This document shows positions 1 to 5,961 of a stretch of DNA of 7,540 nucleotides, in pieces. Positions within the stretch are counted from its first letter, which is position 1. Each line of letters begins with the position of its first letter. Source of the DNA: a bacterium (GTDB lineage: Bacteria > Elusimicrobiota > Elusimicrobia > UBA1565 > UBA9628); the NCBI GenBank assembly GCA_021796015.1, contig JAJYOT010000062.1, forward strand, positions 1 to 7,540. The letters are read 5' to 3'. The notes under the pieces were generated by a model that was not told the origin of the DNA, did no database searches, and saw only the letters and a program-made list of their open reading frames with translations. The translations under genes and the position numbers were made by a program.

Positions 1-138
1 ATAAACCCCGATCCAGGTTTTAATTTTATTGATTTTACGCGCGGGCAAATTAAGGATTATGTTTCTTTAGCGTGCAAAGCGGGTCTTTCCTGGGCCGTCG
101 AGTCGGAAAATCTTAAATCCGTTAAAAGCGTTTCATGA
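1..138 (+). CDS. C-terminal end of an unidentified protein (5' truncated by window)
   Basis: An open frame enters from the left edge and ends at a TGA at 136-138, giving about 45 residues that start INPDPGFNF and end [12 protein letters not shown]. Its TGA overlaps the ATG of the next gene (ATGA at 135-138), which suggests translational coupling and membership of the same operon. I do not recognise the tail. Neighbours expected from the CDP-dideoxyhexose pathway would be the cytidylyltransferase, the CDP-glucose 4,6-dehydratase or the E3 reductase, but the residues do not resemble the C-termini of those enzymes that I can recall. No function is assigned. Confidence refers to this being real coding sequence. 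Confidence 0.7.
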   Translation: MNPDPGFNFIDFTRGQIKDYVSLACKAGLSWAVESENLKSVKSVS

Positions 139-1484
139 AAACAGAAAATTCTACCTTGAAATCTCAGGCTACCTTGCAGGAAGAGGAATTACGGGAAGAA
201 GTGTTTAAGGCCGTTCGGCGGTTTTATGAGTTTAAACATGCGCCGAAGCCCTTTGAGCCCGGAGTCAGTTCGATTCCCGTGTCTGGAAAAATTTTTGACG
301 AAAGAGATATGACCTCTTTGGCCGATTCCTGTCTTGATTTTTGGTTGACCACGGGGCGTTTCGCCGAGGGTTTTGAAAAAAAACTGGCTAAGAAGATCGG
401 GGTCAGAAGCGCGACCTTGGTTAATTCCGGCTCTTCCGCTAATCTTTTGGCTGTTTCAGCCTTGACCGCCCCCGCCTTGGGCGAAAAGCGTTTAAAACCT
501 GGAGATGAGGTGATTACGGTCGCCGCGTCTTTTCCCACGACGGTCAACCCGATGATTCAAAACCTGCTCGTTCCGGTTTTCTTGGACGTCGAACTGGGAA
601 CTTATGATGTTAAAACTGATTTGCTGGAAAAAGCCTTGTCTTCCAAAACGAAAGCCGTTATGTTCGCTCATACCTTGGGGAATCCCTTTAATTTAGACGT
701 TGTTAAATCGTTCGCGGATAAACACAATCTGTGGCTAATTGAAGATTCCTGCGACGCTCTCGGTTCAACTTATAAGGGAAAAATGGTCGGCGGTTTCGGC
801 GATTTGGCGACGTATTCATTTTACCCCGCCCACCATATTACCATGGGAGAAGGCGGTGCGGTGGCAACCCACAACCCGCGCCTTATTACGCAGCTTGAAT
901 CTTTTCGCGATTGGGGGCGGGATTGTTGGTGCGCGCCGGGAAAAGACAACACCTGCGGCAAGCGTTTTGACTGGCAATTAGGGGATTTGCCTTGCGGTTA
1001 CGATCACAAATACACCTATTCCAATATCGGATACAACCTCAAGGCCACCGATATGCAGGCGGCGGTGGGTTTGTCTCAACTGGATAAATTGGACAGCTTC
1101 ATCCAAGCCCGAAAACGCAATTTCAAGCTTCTGAAAGAGGGTCTGTCTCGGTGGCAAGAGTTCTTGATTCTTCCGGAAGCGACCCCAAATTCCGACCCGG
1201 CTTGGTTTGGTTTCCCAATCACCGTGCGTGAAAACGCCCCCTTTAAGCGCGAGAAGCTCACGCGCTTTTTGGAAGACCGTAAAATCGCGACAAGGCTTTT
1301 GTTCGCGGGCAATCTTTTGCGGCAGCCTTATTTTAAAAATGTCGAACACCGTGTGGTGGGAGATTTGACGAATACCGACCGCATCATGAACGGAACTTTC
1401 TGGATCGGGGTTTATCCGGGGATTAATGAAGAGATGACGACCTACATGGCCGAAAGATTTGAGGAGTTCTTTCAAAGTGTCTAA
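135..1484 (+). CDS. rfbH: CDP-4-keto-6-deoxy-D-glucose 3-dehydratase (E1, RfbH/DdhC)
   Basis: This cytoplasmic enzyme of the DegT/AHBA aminotransferase fold uses pyridoxamine phosphate and a [2Fe-2S] cluster. With a partner reductase (E3) it removes the C3 hydroxyl of CDP-4-keto-6-deoxyglucose, the committed step to 3,6-dideoxyhexoses. The 449 residues fit the family (about 437). Hallmarks are visible. The PMP-binding region has NSGSSANL at 97-104 and EDSCD with Asp204. The usual Schiff-base lysine is replaced by His in [12 protein letters not shown] (His233, aligned to E1 His220), which separates dehydratases from aminotransferases. Cys206, Cys264, Cys266 and Cys274 match the published E1 ligand spacing C-X57-C-X1-C-X7-C exactly. 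The ATG overlaps the upstream stop (ATGA) with no obvious Shine-Dalgarno, so coupled translation is likely. Its last 99 bases have a diverged second copy at 2218-2316. Confidence 0.96.
   Translation: MKTENSTLKSQATLQEEELREEVFKAVRRFYEFKHAPKPFEPGVSSIPVSGKIFDERDMTSLADSCLDFWLTTGRFAEGFEKKLAKKIGVRSATLVNSGSSANLLAVSALTAPALGEKRLKPGDEVITVAASFPTTVNPMIQNLLVPVFLDVELGTYDVKTDLLEKALSSKTKAVMFAHTLGNPFNLDVVKSFADKHNLWLIEDSCDALGSTYKGKMVGGFGDLATYSFYPAHHITMGEGGAVATHNPRLITQLESFRDWGRDCWCAPGKDNTCGKRFDWQLGDLPCGYDHKYTYSNIGYNLKATDMQAAVGLSQLDKLDSFIQARKRNFKLLKEGLSRWQEFLILPEATPNSDPAWFGFPITVRENAPFKREKLTRFLEDRKIATRLLFAGNLLRQPYFKNVEHRVVGDLTNTDRIMNGTFWIGVYPGINEEMTTYMAERFEEFFQSV
1386..1484 (+). repeat. Parental copy of the duplicated rfbH 3' end
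   Basis: The last 99 bases of rfbH align without gaps to 2218-2316. My hand count gives about 68 of 99 identical bases and 19 of 32 identical residues. The longest exact run is 20 bases, at 1407-1426 and 2239-2258. Conserved residues include [10 protein letters not shown] and the final FE.FF. The copies are direct repeats flanking the zeta-like kinase and its partner. The divergence argues for two alleles joined by recombination, not for a fresh duplication. Confidence 0.9.
1461..1466 (+). promoter_or_regulatory. Ribosome binding site that decides the kinase start
   Basis: GAGGAG lies 10 bases before the GTG at 1477, inside the last codons of rfbH. It supports GTG 1477 over the in-frame TTG at 1459, which lies upstream of (and overlaps) this site. 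Starting at 1477 also puts the protein start immediately before the conserved first beta strand ([10 protein letters not shown]). Confidence 0.6.
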
Positions 1485-2061
1485 CCCTATTCTTTATGTG
1501 ATTGCGGGGCCCAATGGAGCCGGGAAAACCACGTTCGCCGGGGAATTCTTGCCCAAATTCGCTGATTGTCGAGAATTTATCAACGCGGATCTTATTGCCG
1601 CCGGACTTTCGCCTTTTTCACCGTCCTCCGTGGTCGTAGCGGCTGGACGAATATTGCTTCATAGAATGAATGAGCTTTCTCGCTATCGCCATACTTTCGC
1701 CCTTGAGACGACTCTCTCCGGCAGGAGTTATCTCTCTTTTTTTCAGCGCTTAAAAAAGACGGGATATAGAATCGAACTTTTCTATTTATGGATTCCGAAT
1801 GCCGATTTCGCGGTGCGAAGAGTGAAAGATAGGGTCAAACAGGGCGGCCATTCCGTTCCAGAGGCGGATGTGCGCCGGAGGTTTAACCGGGGGCTTAGGA
1901 ACCTGTTTTTCGATTATCTCCATTTGCTGGATGTCGTGAGCGTGTTTGATAATTCCAAGGAAAAGCCCGCTCTTATCGCCAATTACAAAGAAGGAGATTT
2001 TGAAATTATTGATGAGGTTTTATTCCAAGAAATCAGAAGAAACGCGGAGGCGTCATCGTGA
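1477..2061 (+). CDS. Zeta-toxin-like P-loop kinase
   Basis: This 194-residue P-loop NTPase belongs to the zeta toxin/AAA_33 kinase group. Walker A is GPNGAGKT at 11-18. [14 protein letters not shown] at 34-47 carries the Asp38 expected to act as the catalytic base. [12 protein letters not shown] at 74-85 is the substrate-side signature of zeta-like proteins. [15 protein letters not shown] (115-129) and the arginine-rich [13 protein letters not shown] (132-144) correspond to the lid and phosphate-contacting region, and VFDNS (156-160) follows. Characterised zeta toxins (PezT, zeta) phosphorylate UDP-N-acetylglucosamine 3'-OH and so block wall synthesis; the substrate here is unknown. It overlaps the rfbH stop by 8 bases and ends in a GTGA overlap with the next small gene, an arrangement typical of toxin-antitoxin pairs. 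It has no evident role in dideoxysugar synthesis. A housekeeping or nucleotide-sugar kinase role is an alternative. Confidence 0.88.
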   Translation: MSNPILYVIAGPNGAGKTTFAGEFLPKFADCREFINADLIAAGLSPFSPSSVVVAAGRILLHRMNELSRYRHTFALETTLSGRSYLSFFQRLKKTGYRIELFYLWIPNADFAVRRVKDRVKQGGHSVPEADVRRRFNRGLRNLFFDYLHLLDVVSVFDNSKEKPALIANYKEGDFEIIDEVLFQEIRRNAEASS

Positions 2062-2213
2062 AAAAGAAGAAGAATCATAAACCGACGACCATGACTTTAA
2101 AAGCATTGAAGGCTCTCCAAAATGCGGCGGCCAGAGTAGCCAAAGAGCATCGCCGCTTGGGACTTCCGCTCATCGTGGCCGATAAAAAAGCCGTTAAAGT
2201 GGCGTCTCGCTAA
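2058..2213 (+). CDS. Small basic protein, probable partner/antitoxin of the zeta-like kinase
   Basis: This 51-residue ORF starts with GTG, overlaps the kinase stop by four bases (GTGA) and ends at TAA 2211-2213. The N-terminus is lysine-rich (KKKKNHK), followed by a likely amphipathic helix (MTLKALKALQNAAARVAKEH) and a short segment HRRLGLPLIVADKKAVKVA that looks like a beta hairpin. Small ORFs with a helix followed by a 'hrrlGlPivv...gkvv'-type strand commonly sit next to zeta-like kinase genes in bacterial genomes; I recall this pattern from general knowledge and could not search it. It is not an epsilon or PezA homologue as far as I can see. The antitoxin role rests on size, coupling and position. 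The rfbH-tail fossil begins five bases after its stop codon. Confidence 0.65.
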   Translation: MKKKKNHKPTTMTLKALKALQNAAARVAKEHRRLGLPLIVADKKAVKVASR

Positions 2214-2217
2214 AACA

Positions 2218-2316
2218 ATGAATGACGCTTTCTGGATTGGGGTTTATCCGGGGATTAACAAGGCCATGACCTCTTATATAATCGCGCAATTTGAGATGTT
2301 CTTTAAGGAACTTTGA
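2218..2316 (+). pseudogene. rfbH: Remnant of the 3' end of a second, divergent rfbH
   Basis: An ATG-initiated frame of 32 codons ends in TGA at 2314-2316. It aligns without gaps to the last 32 residues of the intact rfbH upstream, with 19 identities including [15 protein letters not shown] and FE.FF. Similarity starts abruptly at the ATG; the bases before it belong to the small kinase-partner gene. No Shine-Dalgarno precedes the ATG, so it is probably the broken tail of an rfbH allele and not a functional peptide. Its TGA overlaps the TTG start of the next gene (TTGA), and it holds that gene's only nearby purine-rich site (AAGGA at 2305-2309), so the fossil may still matter as a translation-coupling leader. 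Confidence 0.88.
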
Positions 2317-3206
2317 AAGAAAAAGCCATTCTTGTGACTGGAGGGACAGGCTTTTTAGGAAGCCATCTTGTTCGCCATCTTGTAACTAAAACAAACGACC
2401 GCGTTTTGGTCGTCAAGAGGTCTTTCTCATCTACAGTCCGCCTTGAATCAATTCGCTCTAAATTACGCTTTTTTGATGCTGATAAAGAAAACCTGGGCTC
2501 GATGTTTGAGGAATATGACATAGACCTAGTGATTCATTGTGCCACCAATTATGGGCGGAAATCCGAACTTCCATCTGAAATAGCCGAGGCAAATACTATT
2601 TTTCCACTTAGGATTTTGGAATTGGTATCTCAGAATGGCACGAAGACGTTTATTAACTGTGACACGATCTTAGAGAGAAACGTAAGTCCTTATGCTCTTG
2701 CCAAGAAACAATTTTCGGAATGGTTGCAAAATTTTTCTTCAAAGTTGACCTGTGTGGATGTCGTTTTACAGCACTTTTTTGGCACGGATGACGACCCTTC
2801 CAAATTTATTTCCCATGTGACTCGCGAAATTATCCGCGGCGCGGATTTTATTAAATTAACAAAGGGCGATCAGAAACGGGATTTTATTTACATTGATGAT
2901 GTGGTGAAAGCCATGGACTTTGTAATTAAGTTCACTCGCTCTTGTTACCGGGAATACCTAAAATATGAAGTAGGAAGCGGGAAAGAGGTGTCAGTGCGTG
3001 AGTTTGTAGAACTAATCAAGCGTTTGACTGGAAACGACAGGACGCGGCTTGATTTTGGAGCTCTTCCATACCGAGATCATGAAGCCATGAGATCGGTGGC
3101 GGATATTCGCGCGATTTCAGCGCTCGGATGGGAACCGAAGATAACCTTGGAGGAAGGACTTATGCGAATGATTCATTCCGTTCGTACGGAAAAGGCAAGT
3201 TCATGA
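2313..3206 (+). CDS. CDP-paratose (or CDP-abequose) synthase, SDR-family reductase
   Basis: This extended short-chain dehydrogenase of 297 residues should reduce the 4-keto group of CDP-3,6-dideoxy-4-ketoglucose with NADPH, giving CDP-paratose or its C4 epimer CDP-abequose. The nucleotide-binding loop is VTGGTGFLGSH (8-18). The catalytic pair is Tyr127 and Lys131 (YALAK), with FINCDT (113-118) in the Ser/Thr position. RDFIYIDDVV, YEVGSG and GWEP near the C-terminus are family landmarks shared with RfbS and RfbJ. The adjacent tyvelose epimerase uses CDP-paratose, which favours the paratose synthase (Prt/RfbS) assignment. From memory, however, some segments (ATNYG.K, EVGSG, FGALPYRD.E.M.SVA) resemble RfbJ at least as closely. 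The TTG start overlaps the upstream remnant stop and is backed by the Rossmann strand starting at residue 5. The 3' end overlaps the next gene by ATGA. Confidence 0.88.
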   Translation: MKEKAILVTGGTGFLGSHLVRHLVTKTNDRVLVVKRSFSSTVRLESIRSKLRFFDADKENLGSMFEEYDIDLVIHCATNYGRKSELPSEIAEANTIFPLRILELVSQNGTKTFINCDTILERNVSPYALAKKQFSEWLQNFSSKLTCVDVVLQHFFGTDDDPSKFISHVTREIIRGADFIKLTKGDQKRDFIYIDDVVKAMDFVIKFTRSCYREYLKYEVGSGKEVSVREFVELIKRLTGNDRTRLDFGALPYRDHEAMRSVADIRAISALGWEPKITLEEGLMRMIHSVRTEKASS

Positions 3207-4243
3207 AACTCTTGATTACGGGTGGATGCGGTTTTCTGGGATCGAACTTGGCAAAGACGGCTTTGGATAAGGGATATGAGTTGGCGGTGCTTGACAACTT
3301 GAGCCGCGTGGGTAGCCGGCAAAACCTTGAATGGCTTAAAACTTGCGGTTCTTTTAAATTTGTTGAGGGCGATACGCGCTCTCAAAGTATGGTAGAAGCG
3401 CTCGTTTCGGAATTTCGTCCGGAAGCTGTTTTTCATTTGGCCGGGCAGGTGGCGATGACAACTTCGCTGGCCGATCCGCGTTCTGATTTTGATACCAATG
3501 TAGTTGGAGGAATGAATATTTTGGACGCGGTTAGACGCAAGGCCCCAAATGCGGTGGTGATTTATTCTTCGACCAATAAGGTTTATGGCGATTTGGGGCA
3601 CATTGATTTTTATGAAGAAGACACCCGCTATATCGCCCGAGGATATGAACGGGGTTTTGATGAGAGCCTGCCCTTGAATTTTCAGTCTCCCTATGGCTGT
3701 TCCAAGGGTGCGATGGACCAATACATGCTTGATTTTCACCGTATGTTCGGAGTCAACACCATTGTTTTTCGCCATTCCTCAATTTATGGGGGACGGCAGT
3801 TTAGCACCTTTGATCAAGGATGGATTGGTTGGTTTGTTTCCCAAGCTCTTCTTGTCGCTAAAAAAAACGAGGTGCCTTTTCCAATTTCGATCGCAGGGAC
3901 TGGGAAACAGGTGCGGGACGTTCTTTTTGCTTCCGATATCGTCAACTGCTATTTTCAAGCGCTCAAAAATAGCACAAGAGCCGTAGGGCAGGCTTTTAAC
4001 ATCGGCGGTGGAATGGAAAACAGCCTTTCAATCCTAGAGTTATTTAAGATACTCGAGAACGCTTTGAACGTTCAATTGAGCGTTCAAACCAGTCCTTGGC
4101 GCTTAAGCGATCAAAAAGTATTCGTTGCAGATAACTCAAAAGCTGGGCGCCTTTTCGGATGGAAACCTCAAATAACGGCAAAAGAAGGCGTCAGTAAAAT
4201 GATTGAGTGGATGAGGATAGTGGATTCTAATGCTCAGTCTTAG
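3203..4243 (+). CDS. tyvE: CDP-paratose 2-epimerase (CDP-tyvelose epimerase)
   Basis: This 346-residue NAD-dependent SDR converts CDP-paratose to CDP-tyvelose by C2 epimerisation, the last step of activated tyvelose synthesis. It closely follows the RfbE/TyvE family (338 residues in Salmonella) along its whole length: ITGGCGFLGSNLA at the NAD site, FHLAGQVAMTTS, YSSTNKVYGDL (121-131), SPYGCSKGA with the Tyr164-X3-Lys168 pair, VFRHSSIYGGRQF, DQGWIGWF, GKQVRDVL, FNIGGG and KVFVAD. The ATG at 3203 overlaps the upstream stop (ATGA) and fits the known N-terminus; the in-frame ATG at 3128 would add 25 residues of no family resemblance inside the upstream gene. The 3' end overlaps the next gene by 14 bases. 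Together with rfbH and the synthase it makes the tyvelose branch specific. Confidence 0.95.
   Translation: MKLLITGGCGFLGSNLAKTALDKGYELAVLDNLSRVGSRQNLEWLKTCGSFKFVEGDTRSQSMVEALVSEFRPEAVFHLAGQVAMTTSLADPRSDFDTNVVGGMNILDAVRRKAPNAVVIYSSTNKVYGDLGHIDFYEEDTRYIARGYERGFDESLPLNFQSPYGCSKGAMDQYMLDFHRMFGVNTIVFRHSSIYGGRQFSTFDQGWIGWFVSQALLVAKKNEVPFPISIAGTGKQVRDVLFASDIVNCYFQALKNSTRAVGQAFNIGGGMENSLSILELFKILENALNVQLSVQTSPWRLSDQKVFVADNSKAGRLFGWKPQITAKEGVSKMIEWMRIVDSNAQS
4063..4088. repeat. Hairpin-forming inverted repeat inside tyvE
   Basis: Arms TTTGAACGTTC (4063-4073) and GAGCGTTCAAA (4078-4088) form an 11-base-pair stem, one pair being G-U, closed by the tetraloop AATT. The outer eight pairs are perfect. It lies in coding sequence (around residues 288-296) with no T-run after it, so it is not a typical terminator. 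It may be chance, or an RNA processing or stability element. Confidence 0.5.
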
Positions 4244-4919
4244 CGTTGTTTTGCCATCCTACTTAGAAGAGGAAAATCTTAGAATTCTTTTGCCGCGCCT
4301 TAAAAAAGTTTTGAAGGCGGAAAATGAGGCGGCTGAGATTATTATCATTGACACGCAAAAGCCCATGGACCAAACCGCTTCTGTATGTGCCGAACAAGGG
4401 GCGCGTTATGTCAATCGAATGGGTGGCAACTCTTATGGGGACGCGATTCGAACGGCATTGCGTGAGGCGCGTGGATACTGGATTTTGGTGATGGATGCTG
4501 ATGGTTCTCACGCTCCCGAGTTTATTCCGAACTTGCTTAAGGAAAGGCCTCATGCCGATGTGATTATCGCCTCTCGTTATATGGCGGGAGGTCTTTCCGA
4601 AAACTCTTGGCTTTTGCGTTCTATGAGTTATATTCTTAATCTTTCATACGCGGTTATTTTAGGCCTTTCCTGTAAAGATATTTCCAACAGCTTTAAGCTT
4701 TACCGTGGAGATATGTTGAGAGAACTGACTCTGCGTTGTAGTAACTTTGATGTTGTTGAGGAAATTTTGTTTAAGCTGTATAAAAAAACCCCAAGTTTAA
4801 GAATTGTAGAAGTTCCGTTTGTGTTTAAAAAACGAATGTTTGGAGAAACTAAGCGAGATTTGTTGAGCTTTATGCTTACCTATGTTTATACTTTGATTAA
4901 ACTAAGATTCATGCGCTGA
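4230..4919 (+). CDS. GT2 glycosyltransferase, DPM1-like (polyprenyl-phosphate sugar synthase type)
   Basis: This 229-residue GT-A fold enzyme is of the dolichyl-phosphate-mannose-synthase-like GT2 subgroup. VVLPSYLEEENL (6-17) is the first strand with the EExN-type motif, and IIIIDTQ holds Asp41 for nucleotide binding. MDADGSHAPE (88-97) carries the metal-binding DxD (Asp89, Asp91). ASRYMAGG (114-121) and the basic FKKRMFGETK (199-208) match the SRY..GG and late acceptor-loop positions of DPM1-like proteins. There are no multi-pass C-terminal membrane helices, only an amphipathic or hydrophobic end (LLSFMLTYVYTLIKLRF), so peripheral membrane attachment is likely. It could charge undecaprenyl phosphate with a sugar or transfer a sugar directly; donor and acceptor cannot be read from the sequence. 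The ATG overlaps tyvE by 14 bases. Sampled lines at its 3' end (4741-4860) are only about 31 percent GC by hand count, clearly lower than rfbH. Confidence 0.88.
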   Translation: MLSLSVVLPSYLEEENLRILLPRLKKVLKAENEAAEIIIIDTQKPMDQTASVCAEQGARYVNRMGGNSYGDAIRTALREARGYWILVMDADGSHAPEFIPNLLKERPHADVIIASRYMAGGLSENSWLLRSMSYILNLSYAVILGLSCKDISNSFKLYRGDMLRELTLRCSNFDVVEEILFKLYKKTPSLRIVEVPFVFKKRMFGETKRDLLSFMLTYVYTLIKLRFMR

Positions 4920-4920
4920 T

Positions 4921-5961
4921 GTGAGTATGAACCCTGAAAACTACCTTCTTTCCATCTGCATCCCTACCTACAACCGGGCGGGTTATATTGGAGAAACTCT
5001 CGAAAGCGTAATTTCTCAATATGAAAAATCCTGGGATGGGGTTGTTGAGATTTGCGTCAGCGATAACGCCTCGACCGATGATACTGGACGCGTGGTTTCG
5101 CGGGCGGCTGAAAAAAGCCCGGTTCCCATTCTTTATTCCCGAAACGAAACAAATATCGGCGCAGATAGGAATTATTTGAAAGTAATTTCCATCGCGCATG
5201 GGCGTTATTGCTGGTTTTTGGGCAGCGATGATATCATAGAGCCTGGCGGCATCAGGCAAGTTCTAGAGATTCTTGGAAAAGAAAAGAATCTTTCCGGTAT
5301 CAGCGTCAACCGAAATGAGTATTCCCGTGATTTAAGCCGTTCGATATTTGTACCCGCGCCGCTTCCGCGGCAAGATTATTTCTATCAGGATTCGGAGGAA
5401 TGCTTCAGAGCTTTGGTTCTTTACTTTGGCTATATTTCGGGACAGATCATTAATAAAAGCTCGTGGGATTTAGTGGTCGCTAATGAACCAGTTCAGAACT
5501 ATTTCAATGCGTATGTTCATATCTATATAATTGGACAAATGTTGCGCAAAAATTCGCGTTGGATGTATTTATCCACTCCACTGGTGGGTTGGAGAAGCGG
5601 AAACGACAGCTTTCTTTCGGATTTGGGGCGTTACCGACGTCTTGAAATCGATGTGGTCGGGTATCGGGATGTCTCGAAGGGAGTGTTCGGGTGCGCTTCA
5701 GTGTTCCATTATGTCATGTCTCAGGTCGGTTCTCATCATGTTCGTTTTCATTTAATGACCGCGCGTTCGGAAAGCGCAAGCGCGGATTTTTTTATTCAGG
5801 CGTTCAAACTCTGCGTAAAAAATTACTGGCGTTATCCCGCTTTTTGGATCAAGACCTTTCCCCTTTTCCTGATGCCGTCTCCAGTTTATAAATTTGTTCG
5901 TTTCTTTTACCAACGAACATGGAAAAAACACTTGCGCAAAGAACAGGGGCTTATTTCGTGA
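4921..5961 (+). CDS. GT2 glycosyltransferase, RfbV-like; candidate dideoxyhexosyl (tyvelosyl) transferase
   Basis: This 346-residue inverting GT2 enzyme has the GT-A signature at its N-terminus. LLSICIPTYNRAGYIGETLESV is the opening strand and helix, VSDNASTDDT (47-56) binds the nucleotide, and WFLGSDDII (98-106) is the metal-binding DxD equivalent. The order and wording of these motifs (IPTYNR, ICVSDNASTD, N.G.DRN, YCW..GSDD) and the length (Salmonella RfbV about 333) resemble RfbV, the abequosyl/tyvelosyl transferase that adds the O-antigen branch sugar. Its place after tyvE supports that reading, but donor specificity is inferred. The C-terminal third has aromatic, basic stretches (NYWRYPAFWIKTFPLFLMP) that could sit on the inner membrane. 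GTG 4921 is chosen, one base after the previous stop; ATG 4927 is an equally possible start and neither has a good Shine-Dalgarno. It ends in a GTGA overlap with the next gene. Confidence 0.9.
   Translation: MSMNPENYLLSICIPTYNRAGYIGETLESVISQYEKSWDGVVEICVSDNASTDDTGRVVSRAAEKSPVPILYSRNETNIGADRNYLKVISIAHGRYCWFLGSDDIIEPGGIRQVLEILGKEKNLSGISVNRNEYSRDLSRSIFVPAPLPRQDYFYQDSEECFRALVLYFGYISGQIINKSSWDLVVANEPVQNYFNAYVHIYIIGQMLRKNSRWMYLSTPLVGWRSGNDSFLSDLGRYRRLEIDVVGYRDVSKGVFGCASVFHYVMSQVGSHHVRFHLMTARSESASADFFIQAFKLCVKNYWRYPAFWIKTFPLFLMPSPVYKFVRFFYQRTWKKHLRKEQGLIS

Noticed and set aside
978..1475. 165-codon antisense open frame opposite rfbH
   Set aside because: It lies entirely opposite a strongly supported gene with catalytic motifs and has no recognisable domain; it is a reverse-strand shadow.
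1459..1476. TTG at 1459 as start of the zeta-like kinase
   Set aside because: The extra six residues lie before the first beta strand of the fold, and the good GAGGAG site (1461-1466) is downstream of this TTG and correctly spaced for GTG 1477.
1477..2217. Kinase module as part of an insertion sequence or transposon
   Set aside because: I see no transposase, no terminal inverted repeats and no short target-site duplication; the flanking direct repeats are rfbH coding sequence at about 69 percent identity.
3128..3202. ATG at 3128 as start of the tyvelose epimerase
   Set aside because: It would add 25 residues without family resemblance, buried in the upstream gene; ATG 3203 gives the canonical MKLLITGGCGFLG start and an ATGA overlap.
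3173..3775. 200-codon antisense open frame opposite tyvE
   Set aside because: It is opposite a well-supported conserved gene and its translation has no family features.
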